The notes: generated from the letters alone by a model not told the origin. Counted from the stretch's first letter, positions 9,019 to 18,222 are shown. The stretch is DNA of 64,000 bases from Pseudomonas mendocina (GCA_037482215.1 CP148074.1:3596001-3660000); one strand, 5' to 3'. A program made the numbers and translations.

Positions 9019-10185
9019 CTATTTGCGTCGATCCAGCAGTTTAATCAACCACTGATCTAGCGCTCCCCAAATCCACTGTCGCAGGCGCAGCCACCGAGGC
9101 CGAGTTTTCCAGACAGCTCGGGTGATTTCTTTGCTATCAGCAAAGTCTCGCTTAAAACTCTCCGCCACACTGGCAGTGAAGTCTGCATCCAGCGCCTCGA
9201 TATTGGCATCCAGATTAAAACGCAGATTCCAGTGATCGAAGTTGCAGGAGCCAACACTCACCCAGTCATCCACCAGCACCATTTTCAGATGCAGAAATCG
9301 TGGCTGGTACTCAAAAATGCGCACCCCAGCCTTAAGCAAGCTGCCGTAATAGCGCTGCCCGGCAAAACGCACCGGTGGGTGATCGGTATGCTGCCCGGTC
9401 AGTAGCAGGCAAACGTCCACGCCCCGCGCCGCCGCCTTTCGTAATCCACGACGAACTCGCAAGGTCGGCAGAAAATACGGGGTGGCCAACCAGACTCGGG
9501 TTCGGGCAAATTTCAGCGCCAGCAATAATGCCAGCAGGATGTCACGGTGTTGACTGCCATCGGCATACGCCACACGGCCTAAACCGGTCCGGCCACGGGG
9601 TAAAGCTGGCATATTCTTCAGCCGCATCGGCATCTTCGGACGCAGCGCCTGCAGGCTTTGGATCAGCTGGTACTCATGCCACTGGCGGTCAAACAGCAAC
9701 TGCCAGTCCAGCACCAGCGCCCCCGTGACCTCAACCATGACTTCATGCCAGTCGCTGATAGGCGCTGACGGGTGCCAAAATTCATCGGTAGAACCGGTGC
9801 CGCCCACATAGGCGTATTGCCGATCAACCAGCAGTAACTTGCGGTGATCCCGATGAAAATTCAGACGCCCATCTTTCCAGCGCAGAGGGTTGTACCAGCG
9901 GACATCGACAGCCGCTTCATCTAAACGCAGACGGTCAGCGGCATTCAGTCCTTTACAGCCAAAGGCGTCGAACAAACAACGAACCCGCACACCCCGCTCA
10001 GCCGCTGCGCACAAGGCATCGAGCAGCGTCGTGGTGCACGCGCCGCTTTCCACTAAGTACAGCTCAAGGTCAATCAAACCTTGGGCAGCATGAATGCGCT
10101 CCAACATTCGTGGAAAAAACTGTGGACCATCTACCAGCAGCTCCAGTTTGTTATCCGCGCGCCAGGGGAAAACATCATGGGCCAC
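9019..10185 (-). CDS. Phospholipase D-family protein, cardiolipin synthase-like (ClsB type)
   Basis: Two HxK(x)4D motifs mark the PLD superfamily: HRKLLLVD in the first half, followed by YVGGTGSTDEFW, and HLKMVLVD in the second half, followed by VGSCNFDHWNLR. The two-domain layout without N-terminal membrane helices, at 388 residues, fits ClsB/YbhO-type cardiolipin synthases that join two phosphatidyl groups at the inner membrane. Start is GTG 10185, with AAGGTGA nine bases upstream. It is the last gene of a minus-strand group behind the serine hydrolase. Endonuclease or other phosphodiesterase activity cannot be excluded. Confidence 0.85.
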   Translation of the reverse strand: MAHDVFPWRADNKLELLVDGPQFFPRMLERIHAAQGLIDLELYLVESGACTTTLLDALCAAAERGVRVRCLFDAFGCKGLNAADRLRLDEAAVDVRWYNPLRWKDGRLNFHRDHRKLLLVDRQYAYVGGTGSTDEFWHPSAPISDWHEVMVEVTGALVLDWQLLFDRQWHEYQLIQSLQALRPKMPMRLKNMPALPRGRTGLGRVAYADGSQHRDILLALLLALKFARTRVWLATPYFLPTLRVRRGLRKAAARGVDVCLLLTGQHTDHPPVRFAGQRYYGSLLKAGVRIFEYQPRFLHLKMVLVDDWVSVGSCNFDHWNLRFNLDANIEALDADFTASVAESFKRDFADSKEITRAVWKTRPRWLRLRQWIWGALDQWLIKLLDRRK

Positions 10186-10265
10186 AGCTGTTCACCTTAC
10201 AGAATGATTCAACCACCATCGCGATCCTTCCCGATCCACACTCGCTGGTCCTACCTGCCAAACCC

Positions 10266-10586
10266 TCAGGGTTGTGGCAGCAACTGGCAGCCTTCGCGGG
10301 CACTCAACCATTGAGCACTCTGTGTACTGCCGAATCCGCTGGCTGTGACGCGCTTGAGTTGCGCATCATCATGAAACCCCGAGATAGGGATGTACTGCGA
10401 CACATAGGTTTCACAGTAGGCAGCAGGATAGTTGGCCACATAGCGGCAAGAACAATATTCCTTGGCGGTATAGGCGCCGATGATGCCCGGGAACGCCTGC
10501 AAGTGGACACGGTTTTGCCAAGCCAAGGCAGCAACTGCCAAAAGCACAAATACCAATACGGTTAAGAATGGGTGACGACGGATCAT
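10266..10586 (-). CDS. Small single-span membrane protein of unknown function
   Basis: 106 residues with one N-terminal hydrophobic segment (about residues 8-24, FLTVLVFVLLAVAALAW) and a periplasmic domain holding four cysteines (EYCSCRYV, YCETYV, EGCQLL). Its ATG overlaps the stop of the upstream serine hydrolase by four bases (ATGA), so the two are translationally coupled. I do not recognise a domain. The paired CxC and later Cys suggest disulphides or a metal site outside the cytoplasm. Confidence 0.75.
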   Translation of the reverse strand: MIRRHPFLTVLVFVLLAVAALAWQNRVHLQAFPGIIGAYTAKEYCSCRYVANYPAAYCETYVSQYIPISGFHDDAQLKRVTASGFGSTQSAQWLSAREGCQLLPQP

Positions 10587-11707
10587 GGCTGCTCCCCGGT
10601 GGCCATAGCGGCCAATACCAGCTTGAGGAAATGGTTGCGGTCAAAACTGCCGTCGCGGTCGTCGGCATAACGCACCACCACCAGATTTTGACTGGGGAAG
10701 ACATACAGGCCCTGCCCCCAGTGGCCTGAGGCTAAAAACACATCATCCGGTACATCCGGCCACGGTTTCGGGTAGCTGGAAACGGCCTTGTTCACCCACC
10801 AGTGGCCCGCCGCCACGGCGCCGTTAGGCTTATCCGCCTGCGGCACGAAGTTGGCGAAAGGCGTGCGGTTAAATTCAACCCACGCTTTAGGCAACAGTTG
10901 TTGATCACGCCAACGGCCATCACGCTGCATCAGCAAACCGACGCGGGCCAGATCGCGCGCAGTCAAATACGCATAGGATGAAGCAATGTAGGTGCCGGAA
11001 GGGTCTCGCTCCCACGTAGCACTGGTTATCCCCAACGGTTCGAAAAGCGCCTTCCATGGATAATCGGCATAGGCTTGCTCACCCACGATTTGTTTCATCG
11101 TTGCGGCCAACACATTGCTGTCACCACTGGAATAGCGGAAACGTGTGCCGGCCTCTGCACCGGCTTTGTGAGCAGCGGTAAAGGCCGCCATATCACTGCG
11201 CCCGCGGGTGTAGAGCATGGCCACCACGGAGGATTTAAGGGGCGCGTATTCGTAATCTTCCTGCCAATCCAGCCCCGAAGCCCAGTTAAACAGGTGGCCC
11301 ATTTTGATCTGCGGATGTTCGGCAAAGGCGGGATAGTATTGGGCTACCGGTGCATCCAGGCGGAACAATCCCTGCCCATACGCAACCCCCATAACAGTTG
11401 CCCACAAGCTCTTGGACATAGACCAAGTCAAATGCGCAGTCTGGGCATTGGTCGGCTCAGCGTAGCGCTCATACACCAAGACACCGTCACGGATGACCAC
11501 GAGCGCATCAGTACGCACACCCTTTCGCTCCTTTTCATCCCTTAGCGGAAAGGCGTATTGCTCCAGCGCATCCAGCGCTGCGCTGGCCGGAGCAGGGGCA
11601 CTCACCCAGTCCTTATCCGGCCAGTTTTCAGCCTGAGCAGAAGCACAGACCGCAAACAAGCCGCAGGCCAGCCAAAATTGTCGTACGGGAAATCGGAGAA
11701 GTGCCAT
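10583..11707 (-). CDS. Exported serine hydrolase of the class C beta-lactamase/PBP family
   Basis: 374 residues with a signal peptide cleaved after about residue 26 (FAVCASAQA). The catalytic SxxK is SMSK (TWSMSKSLW, around residue 96), and the YSSGDSN segment carries the Tyr of the YxN motif; SGHWGQGLYV occupies the region of the third motif. Family members include esterases, D-aminopeptidases and peptidoglycan-related hydrolases, so the substrate is open. It is coupled to the small membrane protein that follows it. A true beta-lactamase is unlikely since no KTG is seen. Confidence 0.85.
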   Translation of the reverse strand: MALLRFPVRQFWLACGLFAVCASAQAENWPDKDWVSAPAPASAALDALEQYAFPLRDEKERKGVRTDALVVIRDGVLVYERYAEPTNAQTAHLTWSMSKSLWATVMGVAYGQGLFRLDAPVAQYYPAFAEHPQIKMGHLFNWASGLDWQEDYEYAPLKSSVVAMLYTRGRSDMAAFTAAHKAGAEAGTRFRYSSGDSNVLAATMKQIVGEQAYADYPWKALFEPLGITSATWERDPSGTYIASSYAYLTARDLARVGLLMQRDGRWRDQQLLPKAWVEFNRTPFANFVPQADKPNGAVAAGHWWVNKAVSSYPKPWPDVPDDVFLASGHWGQGLYVFPSQNLVVVRYADDRDGSFDRNHFLKLVLAAMATGEQP

Positions 11708-11804
11708 ACAGCCGCCTCTGTCGGAAGTAGAGGCGGAACCCTAGCATGGCGGCTGTTGCGATCCAACGTCTGGCCGCCCTCGCCGCACAGCATCGGGCGC
11801 AGTG

Positions 11805-12590
11805 TTATTTAGGCAATTGGTAGTCTTCTGGGCCTAACAGGTCGAGGCCGCACTCCAGGTTCTCGATCCAGTACAGGAAGGCGCTGATCATCTCCGGGCC
11901 GACAAAAGGCCGACCGTGCTGCGGCACGATCATGGCGACATCCATTTGCCGGACCATCGCAGCCCACAACCGGCAAACTTTGTTGCTGGCCATGTAACGG
12001 CGGTGGAAGGCCAACATATTCGGCACGTGGTTGACGAAGTCAGAGACCGGCGTTGCGTCATCCACCATAGAGGCGCCCATATCCCCGGAGAAGAGGATTT
12101 TGCTGACCGGGTCGTACAGCTGGAAGTTACCAACTGAGTGCAAGAAGTGAGCAGGTACGGCCTTAAGCGAGCATTTACCTAAGGTGAACGATTGACCACG
12201 ATCCGGCAGAGAGATAATCCGGTCATAGGTGTTCAGACCACGACTCAGGGCCAGGTAATTAGCCGTCAGGTGTGGCAAAAAGCGCGACCATAGCTTGGAG
12301 CAAATCACCCGCGCGCGGGTGTGCAGCAGCCATTTGTCCAACGAGGCGATGATGTCAGGGTCCTGGTGCGAGGCAAAAATATAGGTCAGATCCTGCACCG
12401 GAATGTGCTTGGACAGCTCCAGTGACAACGGCGTGTATGTGAGGTCACCACCCGGATCGAGCAGCAGGTGCTCATCATGGTCTGTAATCAGGAACTGGTT
12501 GGACTGCACGCCCTCGCCACTGACCAGATCATCAAACATCATGCATTGGTGAACGCCATTGTCGAACAGAATGATGGGCTCGCGTCGCAT
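11805..12590 (-). CDS. Metallo-beta-lactamase-fold protein, oxygen-binding diiron (ODP/flavodiiron-like) type
   Basis: 261 residues. The metal-binding order is that of the flavodiiron MBL branch: SHQDPDII in place of HxHxDH, then HFLHSVGNFQ, SGDMG and PQHGRPF. These are the positions of diiron ligands in FprA/ODP proteins, yet there is no flavodoxin domain. Single-domain relatives bind oxygen or act as redox sensors; the function here is unknown. The gene stands alone between a serine hydrolase and an acyl-CoA-dehydrogenase-like gene on the same strand, with about 80-100 base gaps. Confidence 0.8.
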   Translation of the reverse strand: MRREPIILFDNGVHQCMMFDDLVSGEGVQSNQFLITDHDEHLLLDPGGDLTYTPLSLELSKHIPVQDLTYIFASHQDPDIIASLDKWLLHTRARVICSKLWSRFLPHLTANYLALSRGLNTYDRIISLPDRGQSFTLGKCSLKAVPAHFLHSVGNFQLYDPVSKILFSGDMGASMVDDATPVSDFVNHVPNMLAFHRRYMASNKVCRLWAAMVRQMDVAMIVPQHGRPFVGPEMISAFLYWIENLECGLDLLGPEDYQLPK

Positions 12591-12667
12591 TACAGACTCC
12601 TGTGGAAAGCACGGAAGAATACCGATAGCCGGATTAAATCGAACTGATCTGGATCAAACTGCCCCAG

Positions 12668-13558
12668 CTACAGATGCAGTGCAAGGGTTTTCAGCGCCGT
12701 TTCCAAGCGCTTAGTGCGAGCTGACATGGCAATGGACAACAGCCCTTTATCACGCTGCCAAAGACACTGCCAATGCTCGTCGGTCGTTGCAGCAAAGGCT
12801 TCATCCAACTCAGTGCGCAGACTGTCGAATTGGGCAAACAAGCCCGCCAGCAACACGTGGCCATGCGCATCACTGGGGCACAGCCTGGCTGTCTCTGCAC
12901 AACCGGCTAATAAGCCAACAAGCCTTAACAGCAACGTCTGGGGCCAATAAGACTCCTTCCCCACGCCAAATAACCAGGCACACAGGGCCGCCAGAACATG
13001 TACATCCTCCAGCGTCCGGAACGGCTTTACGTAGTCACTCCAACCGTCCCCCGGCAAACGTTCGCAGTGAGCATCGTTCAGGTGCAGGCGGGCGTGACCG
13101 ATATCAGGCATCAACGGCAATGCTGGCAGAGGCTCGATTTTGACACCCGGATCACCGTTACGTACGACACCGAGCATCAACCGCACCGCCTCGCCTTCAG
13201 CGTCTTCCCGAGCTGCTACCAGCAACCAGTCAGCAGCTTCAGCGGCGGTCACAAAATCTTTGCGCCCGCTCAGGCTCAGGCCATTGATGCGAGTCTGCAT
13301 ATCGGCAGCACGTGTGCTGCGTCCCTCACTTACGCACAGTGCCCCCAGCGTTCTCGGAGCAGCTGGCCACAAGGCCCGCAGAGCAGCCTGGTAGCCTGCG
13401 AGAAAGGCCAATCCCGGTGTCGCCGAGAAGCGTCCTCCATAAATCGCTATCGCCATCGGAGTCAGATTGGGCAACCGTGCCAGCAGGCTGGTGAACCACT
13501 CCTCCAGGCTGACGATGGGCAGTCGTTCCTGATCAGTCAGTAAGTATTGCCAGGGCAT
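12668..13558 (-). CDS. Acyl-CoA-dehydrogenase-like protein, short form
   Basis: 296 residues, well below the 380 or more of typical acyl-CoA dehydrogenases. The middle resembles the beta domain (INGLSLSGRKDFVTAAEAADWLLVAARED), and the C-terminal half is helical as in the last domain, but the N-terminal helical domain is abbreviated and I cannot place a catalytic Glu. It is divergent from olsB, so a role in lipid metabolism is suggested by position only. It may be a non-catalytic or specialised member. Confidence 0.6.
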   Translation of the reverse strand: MPWQYLLTDQERLPIVSLEEWFTSLLARLPNLTPMAIAIYGGRFSATPGLAFLAGYQAALRALWPAAPRTLGALCVSEGRSTRAADMQTRINGLSLSGRKDFVTAAEAADWLLVAAREDAEGEAVRLMLGVVRNGDPGVKIEPLPALPLMPDIGHARLHLNDAHCERLPGDGWSDYVKPFRTLEDVHVLAALCAWLFGVGKESYWPQTLLLRLVGLLAGCAETARLCPSDAHGHVLLAGLFAQFDSLRTELDEAFAATTDEHWQCLWQRDKGLLSIAMSARTKRLETALKTLALHL

Positions 13559-13709
13559 AGCGTCTCCTTTTTGTCGTTATGGCGGGAGGACGACGGTCAT
13601 TCAAACATCACAATTCCGTCACAGTGATGACACTGCTGAAACATAGCCTGAGATTGCCCAACAAGTTCAACCGGCTGCAAGGGATAAGTCGGACAACGGA
13701 GATGACGGC

Positions 13710-14459
13710 ATGAATCAGATAGCACATTGCGCGACACAACCCCGTCGCCTACAAGCCGAGCGCCTACTGGGTGCCAACGCTCTGCGTGAAGCTCAGGCAC
13801 TGCGTTTCCGCGTTTTCAGCGCCGAGTTCGATGCCAAGCTAAAAGGCGCCGAGCTAGGGTTGGACATGGACGACTACGACATTCATTGCCAACACATCGG
13901 GGTGCGTGACCTTAACAGTGGCCAGTTAGTCGCCACCACCCGCTTGCTGGATCACCAGGCTGCGGCGGACTTGGGTCGTTTCTACAGCGAAGAGGAGTTC
14001 AGCCTGCACGGCCTGCTCCAGTTGGAAGGCCCGGTGCTGGAAATCGGGCGCACCTGTGTCGATGCCGCCTACCGCAATGGCGCTACCATCGCCGTGCTGT
14101 GGGGCGAGCTGGCTGAAGTGCTCAATCAAGGCGGTTACCGTTACTTGATGGGCTGCGCCAGCATTCCCATGCAAGACGGCGGCGTACAGGCCCAAGCGAT
14201 CATGCAGCGCCTGCGTGACCGTTACCTGTGCACAGAGCACCTGCGAGCCGAGCCAAAGCACCCGATCCCCACACTGGAAGTGCCAGGCAATGTGATTGCG
14301 GAAATGCCGCCTTTGCTCAAAGCTTATATGCGTCTAGGCGCTAAGATCTGCGGCGAGCCGTGCTGGGATCAGGACTTTCAAGTGGCTGACGTGTTCATTC
14401 TGCTCAAACGTGACGAGCTGTGCCCACGTTATGCAAGACATTTCAAAGCGGCGGTCTGA
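13710..14459 (+). CDS. olsB: L-ornithine N(alpha)-acyltransferase
   Basis: 249 residues with the GNAT-like OlsB fold: [14 protein letters not shown] at the N-terminus and the central [14 protein letters not shown]...LWGELAEVL block that binds acyl-ACP. OlsB adds a 3-hydroxyacyl chain from ACP to ornithine, making lyso-ornithine lipid, a phosphorus-free membrane lipid. GGAG lies eight bases before the ATG. It forms an operon with olsA. Ornithine lipids are usually made under phosphate limitation; I looked for a Pho box upstream and found none that is convincing. Confidence 0.93.
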   Translation: MNQIAHCATQPRRLQAERLLGANALREAQALRFRVFSAEFDAKLKGAELGLDMDDYDIHCQHIGVRDLNSGQLVATTRLLDHQAAADLGRFYSEEEFSLHGLLQLEGPVLEIGRTCVDAAYRNGATIAVLWGELAEVLNQGGYRYLMGCASIPMQDGGVQAQAIMQRLRDRYLCTEHLRAEPKHPIPTLEVPGNVIAEMPPLLKAYMRLGAKICGEPCWDQDFQVADVFILLKRDELCPRYARHFKAAV

Positions 14460-14526
14460 CTCTGCTTGCACATCTGGCCTGCAGCAGGTAGACAGAGCTG
14501 CACGTTTACTCAGTGGCAGGAGCCTG

Positions 14527-15309
14527 ATGAAAAAGTTGCGTTTGTATTGGCGTCTGACCCGCCTGCTGGTAGTGATCTGTTTCGGCACGCTGCTGGCGGC
14601 AACTATCTCGATGCTTGAGCGCTTTGTACGCCATGATCTGATGAGCACCCGCCAGCGCCTGACTCGCTGGTTTATGGCACACCTCACTTCGGCCCTTCCC
14701 TTCCGCTTTAAGGTTAAAGGCGAGCTGCCGCAAGAGCCCATGCTATGGGTAAGCAATCACGTGTCATGGACCGATATTCCACTGCTGGGCATGCTAACGC
14801 CGCTGTCGTTTCTGTCCAAAGCTGAAGTTCGTACCTGGCCGGTAGCGGGCTGGCTGGCGCACAAGGCTGGCACCCTGTTCATCCGCCGCGGGGCGGGTGA
14901 CAGCAAACTGCTCAACGATCAGCTGGGGCGCCACTTGCTCGGCGGGCGCAGCTTGCTGATTTTCCCTGAAGGGACCACCAATGATGGCCTAAGCCTACGT
15001 ACCTTCCATGGTCGTTTGATGAGCAGCGCCATCGAAACCGGCGTAAAAGTACAACCCGTAGCAATCCGCTATCTCCGTAATGGAGAAACCTGCCCCGTTG
15101 CTCCATTCATTGGTGACGACGACATGCTTTCGCACCTGTTGCGCTTACTCAGCAGCGACCCTGGCGAGGTGGAAATTCAGCTGCTTGAACCGATCATCAG
15201 CCAAGGCAGCAACCGCAACGCCCTGGCCCGCAGCGCTCAGCGTGCCATTCACAGCGCACTGTATGGTAGTGATGAAGAACAAGCCGACGCCGAGCAAGCC
15301 GTTGCCTGA
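14527..15309 (+). CDS. olsA: Lyso-ornithine lipid O-acyltransferase
   Basis: 260 residues from ATG 14527, which follows a CAGGAG site; a frame opening at 14410 overlaps olsB and is less likely. An N-terminal membrane segment (about residues 8-30) precedes the PlsC acyltransferase domain with HX4D at H78-D83 (SNHVSWTD) and the FPEGTTNDG glycerophosphate-binding-like motif. It adds the second acyl chain to OlsB product at the inner membrane. The family can also acylate lysophosphatidic acid. It ends eight bases from the convergent acpH. Confidence 0.92.
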   Translation: MKKLRLYWRLTRLLVVICFGTLLAATISMLERFVRHDLMSTRQRLTRWFMAHLTSALPFRFKVKGELPQEPMLWVSNHVSWTDIPLLGMLTPLSFLSKAEVRTWPVAGWLAHKAGTLFIRRGAGDSKLLNDQLGRHLLGGRSLLIFPEGTTNDGLSLRTFHGRLMSSAIETGVKVQPVAIRYLRNGETCPVAPFIGDDDMLSHLLRLLSSDPGEVEIQLLEPIISQGSNRNALARSAQRAIHSALYGSDEEQADAEQAVA

Positions 15310-15317
15310 TCAGGACG

Positions 15318-15902
15318 CTACCGACGGCTTTCAAGCTCGCTGCGGACATACAACAGCAACTGTGGATAGAACGCCCGGAAGTCATCCATAAGCGGCTCAT
15401 ACAGCCGCTCCAACTCCTCAATCCCGCCCAACAGCAACCCTGGTTTGGATAAGCGTCGGTCAATACCCCGAATGACCTGCTCCAATACCGCGAAATCTTT
15501 ATAACTGCCCAACCAGTCCTGCTCAGCCATGCGTGGCGCAATCAAAGCCAGCCGCTCCGGCAGGTTTGGCTCCTCACGCAATACCTGATACACCCTGCCG
15601 GTAAACACTGGTAATGGCTCGTGGGAGTACTCCCGCCAGTTCTGCGCTAAGCAATGATCAAAAAACACATCCAGCAAGATTCCAGCATAGCGCCGGCGAT
15701 GCGTCGCAAAGCGTGCACGCGCTTGCTCCTGCAAAGGATGGCTGTCGGTGAAAACGTCAATACGGCGATGCAGGCGAATGGCCGCTTCGATTTCAGCGGA
15801 CCACTGGCCCTGCAGCGGCCCTTTTACAAAATCCCCATACAAACTGCCCAGCAATTGAGCCGGTGCATTACCGCCAAGGTGGAGGTGGGCCAGATAATTC
15901 AT
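15318..15902 (-). CDS. acpH: Acyl carrier protein phosphodiesterase
   Basis: 194 residues matching AcpH: MNYLAHLHL start, GDFVKG, and the His/Asp-rich HRRIDVFTDSHP and LDVFFDHCLA segments of the HD-like metal site. AcpH removes the 4'-phosphopantetheine group from ACP. It is convergent with olsA, whose partner OlsB uses acyl-ACP. No operon partner is seen. Confidence 0.92.
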   Translation of the reverse strand: MNYLAHLHLGGNAPAQLLGSLYGDFVKGPLQGQWSAEIEAAIRLHRRIDVFTDSHPLQEQARARFATHRRRYAGILLDVFFDHCLAQNWREYSHEPLPVFTGRVYQVLREEPNLPERLALIAPRMAEQDWLGSYKDFAVLEQVIRGIDRRLSKPGLLLGGIEELERLYEPLMDDFRAFYPQLLLYVRSELESRR

Positions 15903-16084
15903 GTCTAGAGCTTACTTATCACTTCTACAAATGGAGACTATCGGTTCGAACAATCTGCTTATTCCCCAGCACCACGGTAGGTTAAGCCCCGTTCGCAACG
16001 GCCGCTAAACTACGCGGTACACCGATGTTGCGCAGAAGAGTGTCTTTTTACCGTTAGACCTGATGACTCACTGAGGAACACAGC

Positions 16085-17134
16085 ATGACCAATCTGTTCG
16101 ACCCAATCAAAGTGGGCGATCTGGAACTGAAAAACCGCATCATTATGGCACCTCTCACCCGCTGCCGCGCCGACGAAGGCCGCGTCCCCGGTGCCCTGAT
16201 GCAGGAATACTACAGCCAGCGTGCAACAGCTGGTCTGATCATTACTGAAGCCACCTCCGTGACCCCAATGGGTGTGGGATACCCTAATACCCCTGGTATC
16301 TGGAGCGACGAGCAAGTTCGCGGCTGGAAAAAAGTCACCGACGCCGTGCATGCCTCTGGCGGAAAGATTGTTCTGCAACTCTGGCATGTTGGACGCATCT
16401 CTCATCCAAGCTATCTGGACGGCGAACTACCGGTTGCACCTAGCGCACTGAGGCCTTCCGGACATGTCAGCCTGCTGCGCCCACTGACTGATTTCGTCAC
16501 GCCCCGCGCCCTTGAAACCGGTGAAATCCCAGAAGTGATTGAGGCCTTCCGCCTCGGTGCAGAAAACGCCCTGGCTGCCGGGTTTGATGGTGTCGAATTG
16601 CATGCAGCCAACGGTTATCTGATCGACCAGTTCCTGCAAAGCAGTACCAACCACCGTAAAGATAACTACGGTGGCAGCATTGAGAACCGTGCTCGCCTGC
16701 TGTTGGAAATCACCGATGTTTTGATCGACATCTGGGGCGCGGGCAAAGTCGGCGTGCACCTGGCAACCCGCCCAGATATGCACGACATGGGTGACAACAA
16801 CCCCGCAGAAACATTCACCTACGTAGCCCGTGAGTTGGGTAAACGTAATATCGCCTTTATCTGTACCCGTGAGCGCGCTGGCGACGACAGCTTAGGCGTG
16901 CAAATGAAAGAGGCTTTTGGCGGTGTTTACATTGCCAACGAAGGTTTCAACAAAGCCACTGCCAGCGAGCTACTGGCCAGCAAGAAGGCCGATGCTGTTG
17001 CCTTCGGCGTACTCTTTATCGCCAACCCAGACCTACCAGCTCGCCTGGCCATTGACGCTGAACTTAATGCGCCGAAACCAGAGGCGTTCTTCGCTGACGG
17101 TCCGGTGGGCTACACCGACTACCCCAGCCTGTAA
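16085..17134 (+). CDS. xenB: Old-yellow-enzyme family alkene/xenobiotic reductase (XenB/NemA type)
   Basis: A 349-residue FMN TIM barrel that reduces activated C=C bonds, nitroesters or N-ethylmaleimide with NAD(P)H. Seen in order: IIMAPLTRCRA, the substrate-binding HxxN pair in ELHAANGYLIDQFLQ, and the C-terminal FIANPDLPARL flavin-phosphate loop. In relatives I remember, the residue before that loop is Lys/Arg (G[R/K]xFIANPDL); here it reads GVLFIANPDL. It stands alone and is followed by a perfect 11-bp hairpin. The physiological substrate is unknown. Confidence 0.9.
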   Translation: MTNLFDPIKVGDLELKNRIIMAPLTRCRADEGRVPGALMQEYYSQRATAGLIITEATSVTPMGVGYPNTPGIWSDEQVRGWKKVTDAVHASGGKIVLQLWHVGRISHPSYLDGELPVAPSALRPSGHVSLLRPLTDFVTPRALETGEIPEVIEAFRLGAENALAAGFDGVELHAANGYLIDQFLQSSTNHRKDNYGGSIENRARLLLEITDVLIDIWGAGKVGVHLATRPDMHDMGDNNPAETFTYVARELGKRNIAFICTRERAGDDSLGVQMKEAFGGVYIANEGFNKATASELLASKKADAVAFGVLFIANPDLPARLAIDAELNAPKPEAFFADGPVGYTDYPSL

Positions 17135-17145
17135 GTGCAGTACGC

Positions 17146-17179
17146 TAGCGAGTCAGGCCCAGCCGTGACTGACTCGCTA
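17146..17179. terminator. Long hairpin between xenB and a convergent gene
   Basis: A perfect 11-bp stem (TAGCGAGTCAG / CTGACTCGCTA) encloses a 12-base loop. No T run follows on either side, so it may rely on Rho or serve to block convergent transcription. Confidence 0.55.
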
Positions 17180-17207
17180 ACCCCGAATCCCTTACCGCAT
17201 CCCTGAG

Positions 17208-18062
17208 TTAACGTTCATCAATCTGCTTTTGCAGGTTCTGAACCTGAGCCTGGAGTGCGTTGATGTTACGTGTCATCTGCGCCCGGAAGGCATCAAACTC
17301 TGCCGTGCTGGCCGTATTACCGGCAGGGCTGGTGGCGCGATTATCCAGTTCACTTCTGAGCACCAGCAGATCTTGTTCAAGACGGGCAACCGCCTGATTC
17401 GGGTTACCCTGTTTCTTCAATGCGTCTACGTCACTGCGCAGTGCAGCGATCTTCTCATCCGCTTTAGCCTGCCCGGCTACAGCCGATTTGAGATTGGCCT
17501 GCTCAGTTTTGAGCTGTGCTTGCTCGGTTTCAAACTTACTGAGCTGCGCTGCCAACTTCTCGTTTTCCGTCTGGCGCGCCTTAAGGTCAGCGGTCAGCTG
17601 CTCAACACGTGTTGCGGCATCACGCTGCGCAGTTGCTGTGCCCTGTAGCAGTCGGCTTAATTCAGCAGCTTTACTCTCCAGCTGCCGAACCTGCAACTTC
17701 AGGGCCTCGCTGCCGGTATTGACCGAGGTTTCAGTGGCCACCACCTTGCCTGAAATATCCTGAATACGCCCCGCAGCCTCTTCACTGATGCGGGCAAAGC
17801 TCTCTTGAGTGGCAACCAATTGCTGCTCCATCAGACGGATCTGCTGGAAGCTCCACCAGCCCAAACCACCCAATCCAATCAGCAATGCCCCAATCAACGC
17901 CCACAGTGGCCCCGTGCTGGCGGACCTCACATCAGTGGCAGCCGCTGCATACGAGGGCGCATGTGGAGTGGTCTCATAAGGCTGCTCAACAAAATCCCGG
18001 TCACGCACATCGGCCCGCAAACTGGGCACATTATCGAATTCATCGCGCTGATCGTTACGCAT
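17208..18062 (-). CDS. Single-span membrane protein with a long coiled coil, function unknown
   Basis: 284 residues: a charged N-terminus with no signal peptide, one membrane helix at about 52-70 (LWALIGALLIGLGGLGWW), then roughly 200 residues of heptad-patterned, Gln/Lys/Glu/Ala-rich coiled coil (repeated KTEQAQLKTEQANLKS-like units). It ends in QAQVQNLQKQIDER. The topology suggests a cytoplasmic N-terminus and a periplasmic rod. It lies just upstream of xenB's terminator on the opposite strand, with the epimerase gene behind it. I do not recognise the family beyond conserved Pseudomonas hypothetical proteins. Confidence 0.75.
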   Translation of the reverse strand: MRNDQRDEFDNVPSLRADVRDRDFVEQPYETTPHAPSYAAAATDVRSASTGPLWALIGALLIGLGGLGWWSFQQIRLMEQQLVATQESFARISEEAAGRIQDISGKVVATETSVNTGSEALKLQVRQLESKAAELSRLLQGTATAQRDAATRVEQLTADLKARQTENEKLAAQLSKFETEQAQLKTEQANLKSAVAGQAKADEKIAALRSDVDALKKQGNPNQAVARLEQDLLVLRSELDNRATSPAGNTASTAEFDAFRAQMTRNINALQAQVQNLQKQIDER

Positions 18063-18222
18063 GGGTCAACCTTCATGGGAGAGGCGGCTAATGGCAAGGC
18101 ATGCAGTATAACGGTTAGTACCTGCGCGATCAGTGATCGCTACACAGGCTTTCGTAGTGTTTGCTGCACACTAATGGCCATCGACCTGAGGCGGACCTAT
18201 CAGTTCCCACCGCCAATACGAA

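Noticed and set aside
13618..13631. Possible Pho box upstream of olsB (GTCACAGTGATGAC)
   Set aside because: It is a dyad rather than direct repeats with the 11-base period of Pho boxes, so phosphate control is not supported here.
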